Below, piece by piece: positions 1 through 13,214 of a stretch of 64,000 bases of DNA. Under the pieces are notes generated by a model. It worked only from the letters and a program-made list of their open reading frames with translations, ran no database searches and was not told the origin of the DNA. Source of the DNA: Pseudomonas abieticivorans (GTDB lineage Bacteria; Pseudomonadota; Gammaproteobacteria; Pseudomonadales; Pseudomonadaceae); contig NZ_CP094975.1 in NCBI RefSeq assembly GCF_023509015.1, positions 2,117,501-2,181,500 on the forward strand, given 5' to 3'. Numbering within the stretch: position 1 is the stretch's first letter; each line of letters opens with the position of its first letter. The position numbers and the translations under genes were made by a program.

Positions 1-1368
1 GCGCTCCACGGTAGTGAAGGGGTTGTCGGCACCGCTGCTGGAGGTGGTGTAACTGCCCGTTTGAAACGGCACGTTCTGCCCCACCAAAATCTCTGCCTGC
101 TGGTTATCCAGGGTCAACAGGCTCGGGGTGGAGAGTAGATTGCTGTGGCTGTTGCTGGCCAGGGCGCTGACCAGCACGCCAAAACGGTCGCTGCCCACGC
201 CCAACACCGCCCCTTGCGGCCATATGAGCTCGCCCTTGCCGAACAGGTTGCCAGGGCTTATGCCAGCGCCTGGAAAGTTGATACCGCCGCTGACATCACC
301 ACGGTTCAAGCCCCACTGCACGCCTAACGCCTCACTGACGTCACCGGACACCTCGACGATCGCCGCCTGGATCAGCACCTGAGCGCGCGGCTGGTCAAGT
401 TGCTGGACGATCCGCGCCAGGGTTCGCAGTTGCGCTGGCTCGGCAATCAGCACCAGGGCGTTCTGGCTTTCATCGGCGCGTACCAGCACCTCGCTGGCGG
501 CCGCCAGCGGCGCCTTGCCTACGCCAGGGTTAGCCACCTGGCCCATGCGCTGCGCCACTGAATCGAGCACTTCGGCCAACTGCCCGGCATCGCCGTGACG
601 CAAGCGCAGCACCAGCGAGTTGTCTGCCTTGTCGTTGGCCGGGGTGTCCAGCGAGCGAGCCAGGCCGACCAGGCGGCGACGCGCCTGATCACTGCCAATG
701 ACCAGCAGGCGATTGCCGCGGGTGTCGGCAATCACTTGGCCCATGCCTTCGCCAACCGCCTTGCCGGGTGAAGGTTCGAGCAACTTGGCCACCTCGCTGG
801 CCAGGCCATGGCGCAGCTCCAGCACTTCATGGGACAGGTTGGCGCCCGAGTCGAGTTGGCGCACCAAGGCTTCGAGGCGCCTGACATTGCTTGCGCTGTC
901 GGTCATGACCAAGGCATTGGCCGACGGCAGCGAGCCGATGTAGCCGTTGGCCGAAACCAGGGGCCGCAGCAGGCTGGCGATGTCTGCCGCCACGGCGGTA
1001 TGCAGCGGTATCACCCGGGTGGTGAAATGCGCGCTGGCGGGCTGCACGCCGCCCCACCCCTTGGCTTCGCCCGCCGGAATGACCAGCAGGCGATCACCCT
1101 CATCGATAGCGGCAAAGCCATTGGCCTCCAGTACCGAGTGGAACAGTTGGCGCACGCCTTCACGGTCCAGCTGCTGCTCGGACATCACGGTAATGCGGCC
1201 TTTCACCCGCGGATCCAGCACAACGGTAACGCCAAGGATCGCCGAGACCTCATGGACCACGTCGCGCAACTCGGCATCCTTCATTGACAGCTGCCAACGG
1301 CGGTCATCGGCAGATGCCAGGCCGACAAACATCAGCAAGGCCAACAGGTACCCGCGGGGCATGTTCAT
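1..1368 (-). CDS. gspD: GspD-type II secretion secretin, 3' part beyond the window
   Basis: Outer-membrane secretin of a type II secretion system, through which folded exoproteins leave the periplasm. I translated the minus strand by hand from the ATG at 1368. It begins MNMPRGYLLALLMFVG, a signal peptide ending at about residue 19, followed by the N0 domain (LSMKDAELRDVVHEVS, then VVLDPRVKGRITV). Successive N1-N3 repeats include the typical IPLHTAVAADIASLLRPL, VIADTRGNRLLVIG and LVLIAEPAQLRTL stretches. The secretin core starts with IQAAIVEVSGDVSEALGVQW and LLSTPSLLTLDNQQAEILVG. About 456 codons are present, and the C-terminal half of the core lies left of the window. The ribosome-binding site before 1368 is poor; a GTG at 1401 is an in-frame alternative. 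It lies 111 bp downstream of gspC in the same direction, so co-transcription is likely. Confidence 0.88.
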   Translation of the reverse strand, partial: MNMPRGYLLALLMFVGLASADDRRWQLSMKDAELRDVVHEVSAILGVTVVLDPRVKGRITVMSEQQLDREGVRQLFHSVLEANGFAAIDEGDRLLVIPAGEAKGWGGVQPASAHFTTRVIPLHTAVAADIASLLRPLVSANGYIGSLPSANALVMTDSASNVRRLEALVRQLDSGANLSHEVLELRHGLASEVAKLLEPSPGKAVGEGMGQVIADTRGNRLLVIGSDQARRRLVGLARSLDTPANDKADNSLVLRLRHGDAGQLAEVLDSVAQRMGQVANPGVGKAPLAAASEVLVRADESQNALVLIAEPAQLRTLARIVQQLDQPRAQVLIQAAIVEVSGDVSEALGVQWGLNRGDVSGGINFPGAGISPGNLFGKGELIWPQGAVLGVGSDRFGVLVSALASNSHSNLLSTPSLLTLDNQQAEILVGQNVPFQTGSYTTSSSGADNPFTTVER

Positions 1369-1479
1369 GGGGGGCTCGATACAGGCGCGGCAGTGGGCCA
1401 CAAATGGACGGGAGGGTTGTTCACTGCTGGCATGGCTGCGCTCAACCATACAGTGGCCGGTTGCAGCCCCAGGCGCTGT

Positions 1480-1893
1480 TCACGACTTGTCTTGCCAGAG
1501 CACCACACGCCCGGCTTCCACTCGTCGCAGCCGGGCACCACCCGGCAAGGCATCGCCCACCCGGTACCATTGCTCGGTACCTGCATGGGCCATGAGCGCG
1601 GCAGGCTGGCCACCGTGCGAGGCAACCGTAGCTTTCAAGACGACACCACCACCCTGCACCTCGGCCTGCTCTGCCAGGCCCAGCACCGCCGCGATGGCCT
1701 GCCCCTGAAAAGCGACAGGCTCGGCGGCTGGCACAGGCTCTGGTGGCGCTATTGCCGTGGCCGAGCGGCGCCCCCCTTCTTGCCAGGCCAGCCAACCGGC
1801 CTGCCCCAACACCACCATCGGCAAGATCAGCAACAAGGCACGGGGCAATGCCCGCCAACAGCGACGGGCATACAGGGCGGCGATCACCCGCAT
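1480..1893 (-). CDS. gspC: Short GspC-like type II secretion inner-membrane protein
   Basis: 137 residues. A short basic N-terminus is followed by one membrane segment (about residues 17-36, LPRALLLILPMVVLGQAGWL) and a periplasmic homology region (about 60-135) with the GspC pattern AVLGLAEQAEV, GVVLKATVAS, YRVGDALPGGARLRRVEAGRVVL. GspC links the inner-membrane platform to the secretin's N0 domain, which fits the gspD gene directly downstream. Family members are usually about 200-300 residues, with a PDZ or coiled-coil domain after the homology region. That part is absent here: the frame stops right after VLWQDKS. The gene starts 6 bp after the LPMO stop codon, so the two are translationally close. 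The assignment rests on motif pattern and context. Confidence 0.72.
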   Translation of the reverse strand: MRVIAALYARRCWRALPRALLLILPMVVLGQAGWLAWQEGGRRSATAIAPPEPVPAAEPVAFQGQAIAAVLGLAEQAEVQGGGVVLKATVASHGGQPAALMAHAGTEQWYRVGDALPGGARLRRVEAGRVVLWQDKS

Positions 1894-1899
1894 GGGCGC

Positions 1900-3351
1900 T
1901 TATCGCTCCAGCCAGGCCTGCGTCCAGGCAAACCCTATGCCTGGTTCATACTGAGTGGCGGAGGCGTTGTAGCTATTGCACCAACTTGCCAGTTGGTCGG
2001 ACTTGCACTCGTACACCTTGCCATTCTTCGGTTGCAGTACCAGGGTTGCGCCCTTGTAGGTACCAAGCCCCTGCGGGAAAACATGCTCGTAAGCGCTGTC
2101 CTCGCCGGTCAGTTGCACCGTCTTCAGGTCCTGCAGGTTAATGCGCTCATCCTCGCTCGTGGCCACCAGCTTGATGTTATGCAGACCCGGCCGGCTGCCA
2201 ACCCTGACGGTCAGGTTCGCGGTGGTGGCATCGACCACCTGGCTCTGCTTGCCGACCTGCTTGGCGTCCTGATCGAAAACAGTCACCTCGACCAGCAATT
2301 TGCGATTAGTGGCCACGCTGAAGTCGATATCTACCTGGCCCTTGACCAGTTCGTACTCCGCTTGCAGGTTTTCCAGGCGAGCAAATGCATCGGGGTCGCC
2401 CACCAGGTCAAAACGTGTGGCGTATGAGGTGATGCCGCTTTCCGGCTTCGCAAAGAAGGCATTGAGCCCTCGAATGGGTTCGATGTTGCCCTGCTGGTCC
2501 CGCACGCCCGCACGCACCAGGGGATGTTGGTCGTTGACCTTGTTGGCCAGGGCCAGGCTCCAGTTATCGGCCACGCCATCTTGCGCCGACAGGATCGGCA
2601 GGGTGACCGTGTACTGGTCATTTTCGACACCGCCGACAAACGCCCTGGCGACCACTGCGTCACCCGCGATCAGGGGCCGCAGTGGCCCCAGCGCGCCCAA
2701 TTGCTTCCAGCCATCGTCAAAACCATCGGCCTGGATGTTGACGTCAACCGCCTTGTGGAAGGCCATCGGCGTGTCGTCCACCGTCCACACGCCGTAGATC
2801 ACATGGTAACCATTGCGATCGCCGGGTAGTTGGCAGCGATGCTTTTCGAAGAGGTTGCCATTGTCCTTGGCGGGCATGGCACCGTTGAGCTCCACTTTGC
2901 AGAAAGGCGCCAAGTCGAAGGAAGCACGCGCCAGCGGCACATTGGGGTTCCAACCAACCTTGGTGATGAAATACTCGAAGCGCGTCGCTTTATGGGCAGT
3001 GGTGAAATACCAGTCGAACTCGATCGCGCGGTCCTGCACTTCAAACTGATGCCAGCGCGAGGAGGACTGAATGTTCATGGCGGCGAAATTGTTGGCCCCG
3101 CCGCTGACGAGCTCGCCATCCTTGATGGGCGAGTTTGGAAAGCCCTTGGTGGTTTCACCCACGCTTTGCGGCTCGTCGGCTGCCGCGCCACAACCGCTGT
3201 TCAGTGGTGGCGTACCGCGACAAGCGAAGTCCCGCGACGGCGGGCTGCTGATGTAGCCATGGGCCGCTGCCTGCTGGCTGGCCAGCAAAAGGGCCGAGAG
3301 AGAAACCAGCGCGGCAATGCCGGCGCCTTTGCGTAGGTAAGTGGTTGGCAT
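1900..3351 (-). CDS. Secreted GbpA/CbpD-like lytic polysaccharide monooxygenase (AA10), chitin-binding
   Basis: 483 residues. A Sec signal peptide ends ASQQAAA, leaving His31 as the mature N-terminus (HGYISSPPSR), the first ligand of the LPMO copper histidine brace. The second ligand is His120 (FTTAHKATRFEYF). The AA10 domain covers about residues 31-208, with cysteine pairs and an axial-type Phe near AFHKAVDVN. Two GbpA-like middle domains follow (about 219-420), then a C-terminal aromatic-rich chitin-binding module (about 435-483, YECKSDQLASWCNSYN ... GFAWTQAWLE). The enzyme should cleave crystalline chitin oxidatively, outside the cell. P. aeruginosa CbpD is a known type II secretion substrate, and here gspC starts 6 bp downstream and gspD follows, so cargo and exporter probably share a transcript. 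It could equally act as a colonisation factor, as proposed for GbpA. Confidence 0.9.
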   Translation of the reverse strand: MPTTYLRKGAGIAALVSLSALLLASQQAAAHGYISSPPSRDFACRGTPPLNSGCGAAADEPQSVGETTKGFPNSPIKDGELVSGGANNFAAMNIQSSSRWHQFEVQDRAIEFDWYFTTAHKATRFEYFITKVGWNPNVPLARASFDLAPFCKVELNGAMPAKDNGNLFEKHRCQLPGDRNGYHVIYGVWTVDDTPMAFHKAVDVNIQADGFDDGWKQLGALGPLRPLIAGDAVVARAFVGGVENDQYTVTLPILSAQDGVADNWSLALANKVNDQHPLVRAGVRDQQGNIEPIRGLNAFFAKPESGITSYATRFDLVGDPDAFARLENLQAEYELVKGQVDIDFSVATNRKLLVEVTVFDQDAKQVGKQSQVVDATTANLTVRVGSRPGLHNIKLVATSEDERINLQDLKTVQLTGEDSAYEHVFPQGLGTYKGATLVLQPKNGKVYECKSDQLASWCNSYNASATQYEPGIGFAWTQAWLER

Positions 3352-3412
3352 CGTGAGATTCCCTGATGATGCACCACCAGTAACCGCAGAAACATGCGAT
3401 CTCGTTCAAGTT

Positions 3413-3424
3413 AGTGCATGCACT
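3413..3424. promoter_or_regulatory. 12-bp perfect palindrome upstream of the LPMO gene
   Basis: AGTGCATGCACT is self-complementary and lies about 60 bp upstream of the LPMO start, between that gene and the gltD terminator. Its position suits an operator for the LPMO-gspC-gspD operon, but no regulator is identified. A 12-bp palindrome can occur by chance, so this is only a candidate. Confidence 0.25.
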
Positions 3425-3531
3425 GGGATTCTAGGGAGGGGGCGCCGGGCAATCAGTCAGGCCGATCCGACCACAAACAGGAAACTTCTGAATGGAGCGT
3501 AGGAGAATGGCCCAGACCGGCGACCACCAAG

Positions 3532-3559
3532 CAAAACGGCCGCAAGCGCGGCCGTTTTG
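3532..3559 (-). terminator. Rho-independent terminator downstream of gltD
   Basis: A perfect 11-bp inverted repeat (AAAACGGCCGC / GCGGCCGTTTT) with a 4-base loop lies 14 bp after the gltD stop codon. Read on the minus strand it is GC-rich and ends in a T run. The symmetrical A/T ends mean it could also stop transcription in the other direction. Confidence 0.85.
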
Positions 3560-3572
3560 AGTCAAGCGCGTC

Positions 3573-9551
<5,979 letters not shown>

Positions 9552-9660
9552 AGACACTTTCTCACCAGGCTGCCTCCGTTAGAGGCAAATTTCTTTTCAA
9601 TTCAACCGCTTACCAACCGCGCCGAACGTACGCCAGCTTTGCAGGGGCAAAAGGGAGGTC

Positions 9661-9689
9661 ATTGTACACAGCGACAGGGTCGCCCACAA
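9661..9689 (-). promoter_or_regulatory. Probable sigma70 promoter of gltBD
   Basis: On the minus strand TTGTGG (9689-9684) is followed, after a 17-base spacer, by TACAAT (9666-9661). This places transcription start about 100 bases before the gltB ATG. One TGTCGC box (9676-9671) lies inside the spacer, which suits repression by a bound regulator. Prediction from sequence only. Confidence 0.5.
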
Positions 9690-9762
9690 ATTTAGCGACG
9701 AAACCGCGTAAATTCATGTCGCATTTCTGAATGTTTTTAAGCGACATGTCGTGATAGCGACA
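9671..9762 (-). promoter_or_regulatory. Cluster of TGTCGC boxes (candidate ArgR sites) upstream of gltB
   Basis: In the gltB orientation TGTCGC occurs at 9762-9757, 9746-9741 and 9676-9671, with a near copy (CGTCGC) at 9700-9695. One copy in the opposite orientation is at 9717-9722, and CGACATGTCG at 9742-9751 is a perfect palindrome. TGTCGC is the core of the Pseudomonas ArgR half-site, and ArgR is reported to repress the glt operon of P. aeruginosa in response to arginine. The spacing between copies is not the textbook 21 bp, so binding is inferred. The rest of the 362-bp gap between gltB and the damX-like gene (9552-9913) holds the gltB leader and, at 9830-9859, a terminator; I see no gene in it. 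Confidence 0.45.
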
Positions 9763-9829
9763 TTTGCTTGAGTCTGAAGCTTATCAGCCTGGACAGCAAT
9801 AGCGGGTAGCCATAAACCGTCTGGGACGC

Positions 9830-9859
9830 AAAAGCCTGCCGCGGTTTACGCAGCAGGCT
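9830..9859 (-). terminator. Terminator of the pilM-to-damX operon
   Basis: On the minus strand AGCCTGC ... GCAGGCT forms a 7-bp stem around a 13-base loop, followed by TTTTG. It begins about 55 bp after the damX-like stop codon and would separate that operon from gltBD. Confidence 0.6.
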
Positions 9860-9913
9860 CTGGTTCGTTTCAGGAGACGCTCAGCGGTAGGCGGGGATGG
9901 TGCCAACCGACAT

Positions 9914-11518
9914 TTAGCGAGCCGCCGACAGTTCCTGTTGAACGCTGGCGACTGTCCGAGGCCAAGGTTTACCAGCCTGGACCTTCGCTGGCAAGTTCTT
10001 GATTGCCGCAACCGCTGCATCGCGGTTGGCAAAACTGCCGTAGGTAATCACGTACAGGGGTTTGCCCTGCAGGGTTTTCTTGAAGTAACGGTACTCGCCG
10101 CCCTGCTCGCGCACGTAGGTTTGGGCCGTGGCTTCGGAGCTTGTGCCAAGGATCTGCACCACGTAGTTACCCGGCGCCTGGGCGGTGTACCACCCACCGC
10201 CGGCCACGGCTTTGGCCACTGGCTTCTCGGCGGCCTTGGCTGGCGCAGGCTTCTCTGCAGCGGCAACGTGCGCAGGCTTGGCGGCCGGGGCGGGTGCGGG
10301 CTTGGCGGCGGCCACAGGCGCTGCTGGGCGCGGCGCCGGGGTTGGCAGCGGCACTGGCGTTGGCGCAGGGCCTGCCTGCACGCCAGGTGGTGGAGCGGTG
10401 GTGGTCACCGTGGGTGGCTGCAGCGCAGTATTGGCCGCAAGGGTGTTTTCTTCGCCATCACCGGAGCCGGTGGCATCGGCCAGCGGGCCGCGCATGACGG
10501 GTTGCGACTGGCCGACCAACGGCAGTGGCATGGGCTTGGAGGAACCCGCGAATTCGATCGCCGGGCCGCCGTCCTGATTAGCCTGGGCGTTACCCGGCGT
10601 GCCTTGGCCCAGCGGCAACTGTGCCTGCTCGGTAGCGGGCGCGGCCGGGGTAGTGGGCGCCTTGTTGCGACCCGGAAGCAAAGCAGCCGCGGCCACTGCG
10701 ACGACAACGACCGCAGTCAGTGCCAGTACGTGTTTTTTTGGCATTTTGAACCCCATAGATGGACGCTTCACCGCCGAGCGGCTTGCGATCATGGCCTCGA
10801 TCATTGCATCGCGGGCGACCTGGTTGATTGCGCCAGGCCAGCCTTCGGAATTCTCATGAATATCGGCAATCTGATCATTGGTGAACAACTGAATCCCTTG
10901 ACCGGCCCCTTCCAGACGCTGGGCCAGGTACTCGCGGGTTTCATCGACGCTATACGGTTGCAGCTCGATAACATGGAAGCGTTCCTGCTCGCCTGCCAGG
11001 GTTTCCAGGCCGTCGATGACCGTGGCCTCGCCAAACAGGAACACGTGCGGGCGACCTTCCGGCGTACCGGCTGCCAACGTCAGCAGGGCTTCGAGTGCGG
11101 AATGCTCAAGTTGTTCCGCATCGTCCACCAGCAAATACACTTCCTGGCCAGTGAGTGCCAGTTGCACCACCTGCGAGAGGATTTGCGTGGTATCGGCCTG
11201 CTGTACGTTCAACGCCTGGGCGATCTGGCCCAGGACGCTGCCGGCATCACCCGCACCACGTGCGGAAATGACCACGCTTTGCACCGACTGCTTGTTGGTG
11301 CTGGCGACCAGGGCCTGGCGCAGCAGGGTCTTGCCGCTGCCCTGAGGCCCGGTGACCACCAGCAGCAACTGGCTGTAGCGCGCCAGGTGGTGCAACTGCC
11401 CCAGTACCGGTTTGCGCTGGGCCGGGAAGAACTTGAAGCCAGGCACCCGCGCAGCGAAGGGGTCATGATCCAACTGGAAGTGGCCCAGGAAGGCCTCATC
11501 GGCATGCAGACTTGTCAT
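9914..11518 (-). CDS. DamX-like cell-division protein: AAA ATPase domain, membrane segment and SPOR domain
   Basis: 534 residues. The N-terminal cytoplasmic AAA domain of the ExeA type has Walker A GPQGSGKT (57-64) and Walker B VYLLVDDAE (127-135). A membrane segment lies at about 264-282, then a long Pro/Ala-rich periplasmic linker and a C-terminal SPOR domain (about 455-528, NYVVQILGTSSEATAQTYV ... YVITYGSFANRDAAVAAI). SPOR domains bind denuded septal peptidoglycan, so a septal role is expected. E. coli DamX lies in the same place after aroK-aroB. It starts 16 bp after aroB stops, as the last gene of the pilMNOPQ-aroKB operon. The intact Walker motifs suggest ATP binding, which would differ from E. 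coli DamX. Confidence 0.82.
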   Translation of the reverse strand: MTSLHADEAFLGHFQLDHDPFAARVPGFKFFPAQRKPVLGQLHHLARYSQLLLVVTGPQGSGKTLLRQALVASTNKQSVQSVVISARGAGDAGSVLGQIAQALNVQQADTTQILSQVVQLALTGQEVYLLVDDAEQLEHSALEALLTLAAGTPEGRPHVFLFGEATVIDGLETLAGEQERFHVIELQPYSVDETREYLAQRLEGAGQGIQLFTNDQIADIHENSEGWPGAINQVARDAMIEAMIASRSAVKRPSMGFKMPKKHVLALTAVVVVAVAAAALLPGRNKAPTTPAAPATEQAQLPLGQGTPGNAQANQDGGPAIEFAGSSKPMPLPLVGQSQPVMRGPLADATGSGDGEENTLAANTALQPPTVTTTAPPPGVQAGPAPTPVPLPTPAPRPAAPVAAAKPAPAPAAKPAHVAAAEKPAPAKAAEKPVAKAVAGGGWYTAQAPGNYVVQILGTSSEATAQTYVREQGGEYRYFKKTLQGKPLYVITYGSFANRDAAVAAIKNLPAKVQAGKPWPRTVASVQQELSAAR

Positions 11519-11534
11519 GGAGCTCTCATTAACC

Positions 11535-12632
11535 TCAAAGCGGAGCCGCGATGGCGTGGTAATCCGCCGCCAGCGTGGCTTGAAGAACCTCTTGCGGATA
11601 GTCGTCGGTCACCACGGCCTCGCCGATGTGACGCAACAACACCAGGCGCATACGGCCGTCGATCACTTTCTTGTCGATGGCCATGTGCTGCAGAAAATCG
11701 GCAGGTGTCATTTCCTGCGGCGGTACCACCGGCAAGCCGGCGCGCTTCATCAAACGGATACCGCGGTCGCGCGCCTGCTGGCTGATCCAGCCCAGGCGCA
11801 TGGACATTTCCAGCGCCATGGCCGTGCCGGCGGCAACTGCCTCACCATGCAGCCACACACCATACCCCATCTGGGTCTCGATGGCGTGGCCGAAGGTGTG
11901 GCCCAAATTCAGGGTGGCGCGCACGCCAGTCTCGCGCTCATCGGCATTCACCACGGCGGCCTTGGCCTCGCAGGAGCGCTTGATGGCGACCGTCAGGGCC
12001 GCCTGGTCAACCGCGCGCAGGGCCTCGACATTGTCCTCCAGCCAGGCCAGGAAAGGCTCGTCGCAAATCAGCCCGTACTTGATCACCTCGGCCAGGCCCG
12101 CGGACAGTTCACGCGGCGGCAGGGTTTTCAAGGTGCCGGTATCGATCAGCACGGCTTGCGGCTGATAGAAGGCGCCGACCATATTCTTGCCCAGCGGGTG
12201 GTTGATGCCGGTCTTGCCGCCCACCGACGAATCGACTTGGGACAACAGGGTAGTCGGGATCTGGATAAAGTCGATGCCGCGCTGATAGCAGGCCGCGGCA
12301 AAACCGGCCATGTCACCGATCACACCGCCACCCAGGGCAATAATGGTGGCGCGACGGTCCAGGCGTGCGGTCAGCAGCGCGTCGAAAATGGTCTGCAGGG
12401 TTTCCCAATTCTTGTGCGCCTCACCATCGGGCAACACCACCGGCACCACCGAGTAGGCTCCCAGGGAGCCGGTCAGTGTTTCAAGGTAGAGGGGCGCGAC
12501 CGTCTCGTTGGAAACGATGGCCACCTGGCGGCCACGAATATGCGGCGCCAGCAACTGCGCCTGGCCCAGCAGGCCTTCGCCGATATGGATGGGGTAGCTG
12601 CGCTCGCCCAGTTCAACCTTGATTGTCTGCAT
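11535..12632 (-). CDS. aroB: 3-dehydroquinate synthase
   Basis: Second step of the shikimate pathway: converts DAHP to 3-dehydroquinate using NAD and a divalent metal, in the cytosol. 365 residues, normal length. The NAD-binding loop ([15 protein letters not shown]), the substrate and metal region ([13 protein letters not shown]) and the HTFGHAIE metal motif are all present. It begins with ATG at 12632, 59 bp after aroK, with a perfect 14-bp palindrome between them, and is followed closely by the damX-like gene. The aroK-aroB pair is conserved in gamma-proteobacteria. Confidence 0.97.
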   Translation of the reverse strand: MQTIKVELGERSYPIHIGEGLLGQAQLLAPHIRGRQVAIVSNETVAPLYLETLTGSLGAYSVVPVVLPDGEAHKNWETLQTIFDALLTARLDRRATIIALGGGVIGDMAGFAAACYQRGIDFIQIPTTLLSQVDSSVGGKTGINHPLGKNMVGAFYQPQAVLIDTGTLKTLPPRELSAGLAEVIKYGLICDEPFLAWLEDNVEALRAVDQAALTVAIKRSCEAKAAVVNADERETGVRATLNLGHTFGHAIETQMGYGVWLHGEAVAAGTAMALEMSMRLGWISQQARDRGIRLMKRAGLPVVPPQEMTPADFLQHMAIDKKVIDGRMRLVLLRHIGEAVVTDDYPQEVLQATLAADYHAIAAPL

Positions 12633-12651
12633 GTGTCCCCACAGTGAAGCC

Positions 12652-12665
12652 GGGCGCTAGCGCCC
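12652..12665. repeat. 14-bp perfect palindrome between aroK and aroB
   Basis: GGGCGCTAGCGCCC lies in the 59-bp aroK-aroB gap. It can form a short strong hairpin but has no T run after it, so it is not a typical terminator. It may act as an mRNA-stability or processing element; function unknown. Confidence 0.35.
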
Positions 12666-12691
12666 TGTCTCAGAATAGAAAGGCCCGGGCG

Positions 12692-13210
12692 TTACCGTGG
12701 CGGCAACTGCTGCAGGCGCTCCAGAATATCCAATACCACCATGCGCGGCGGGCGTTCGTCGGTTTCGACCACCAGGTCCGCGATCTCGCGGTACAGCGGG
12801 TCGCGGATTTCCAGCAAGGCGCGCAACGTGGCCTCGGGGTTGGCGGTACGCAGCAACGGGCGATTGCGATCGCGTGCGGTACGGCCGACCTGCTGTTCGA
12901 CCGAGGCATGCAGATACACCACGCGACCGCCGGCATGCAGCGCCTCGCGATTTTTATCGCGCATCACCGCACCACCGCCGGTCGCAAGGACCAGGCCGTC
13001 GTGTTCGCATAGTTCGATCAGCATGGCCTGTTCGCGGTCACGAAAACCCACTTCACCCTCTTGATCGAAGATCCATGGAATATTGGCGCCCGTGCGCTGT
13101 TCGATTTCCTTGTCGGAATCCTTGAACGGCAACCGAAGCTCTTTGGCCAGCAATCGACCGATGGTGCTTTTGCCAGCACCCATCGGTCCAACAAGTATCA
13201 AATTTCGCAC
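12692..13210 (-). CDS. aroK: Shikimate kinase
   Basis: Phosphorylates shikimate to shikimate 3-phosphate with ATP. 172 residues, standard size. The P-loop GPMGAGKST is at 8-16, the shikimate-binding region includes FKDSDKEIE and FRDREQ, and the GGG motif ([10 protein letters not shown]) is intact. The start is GTG at 13210, 4 bp after the pilQ stop codon; that tight coupling and the family N-terminus ([15 protein letters not shown]) support it. Confidence 0.96.
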   Translation of the reverse strand: MRNLILVGPMGAGKSTIGRLLAKELRLPFKDSDKEIEQRTGANIPWIFDQEGEVGFRDREQAMLIELCEHDGLVLATGGGAVMRDKNREALHAGGRVVYLHASVEQQVGRTARDRNRPLLRTANPEATLRALLEIRDPLYREIADLVVETDERPPRMVVLDILERLQQLPPR

Positions 13211-13214
13211 AGAA

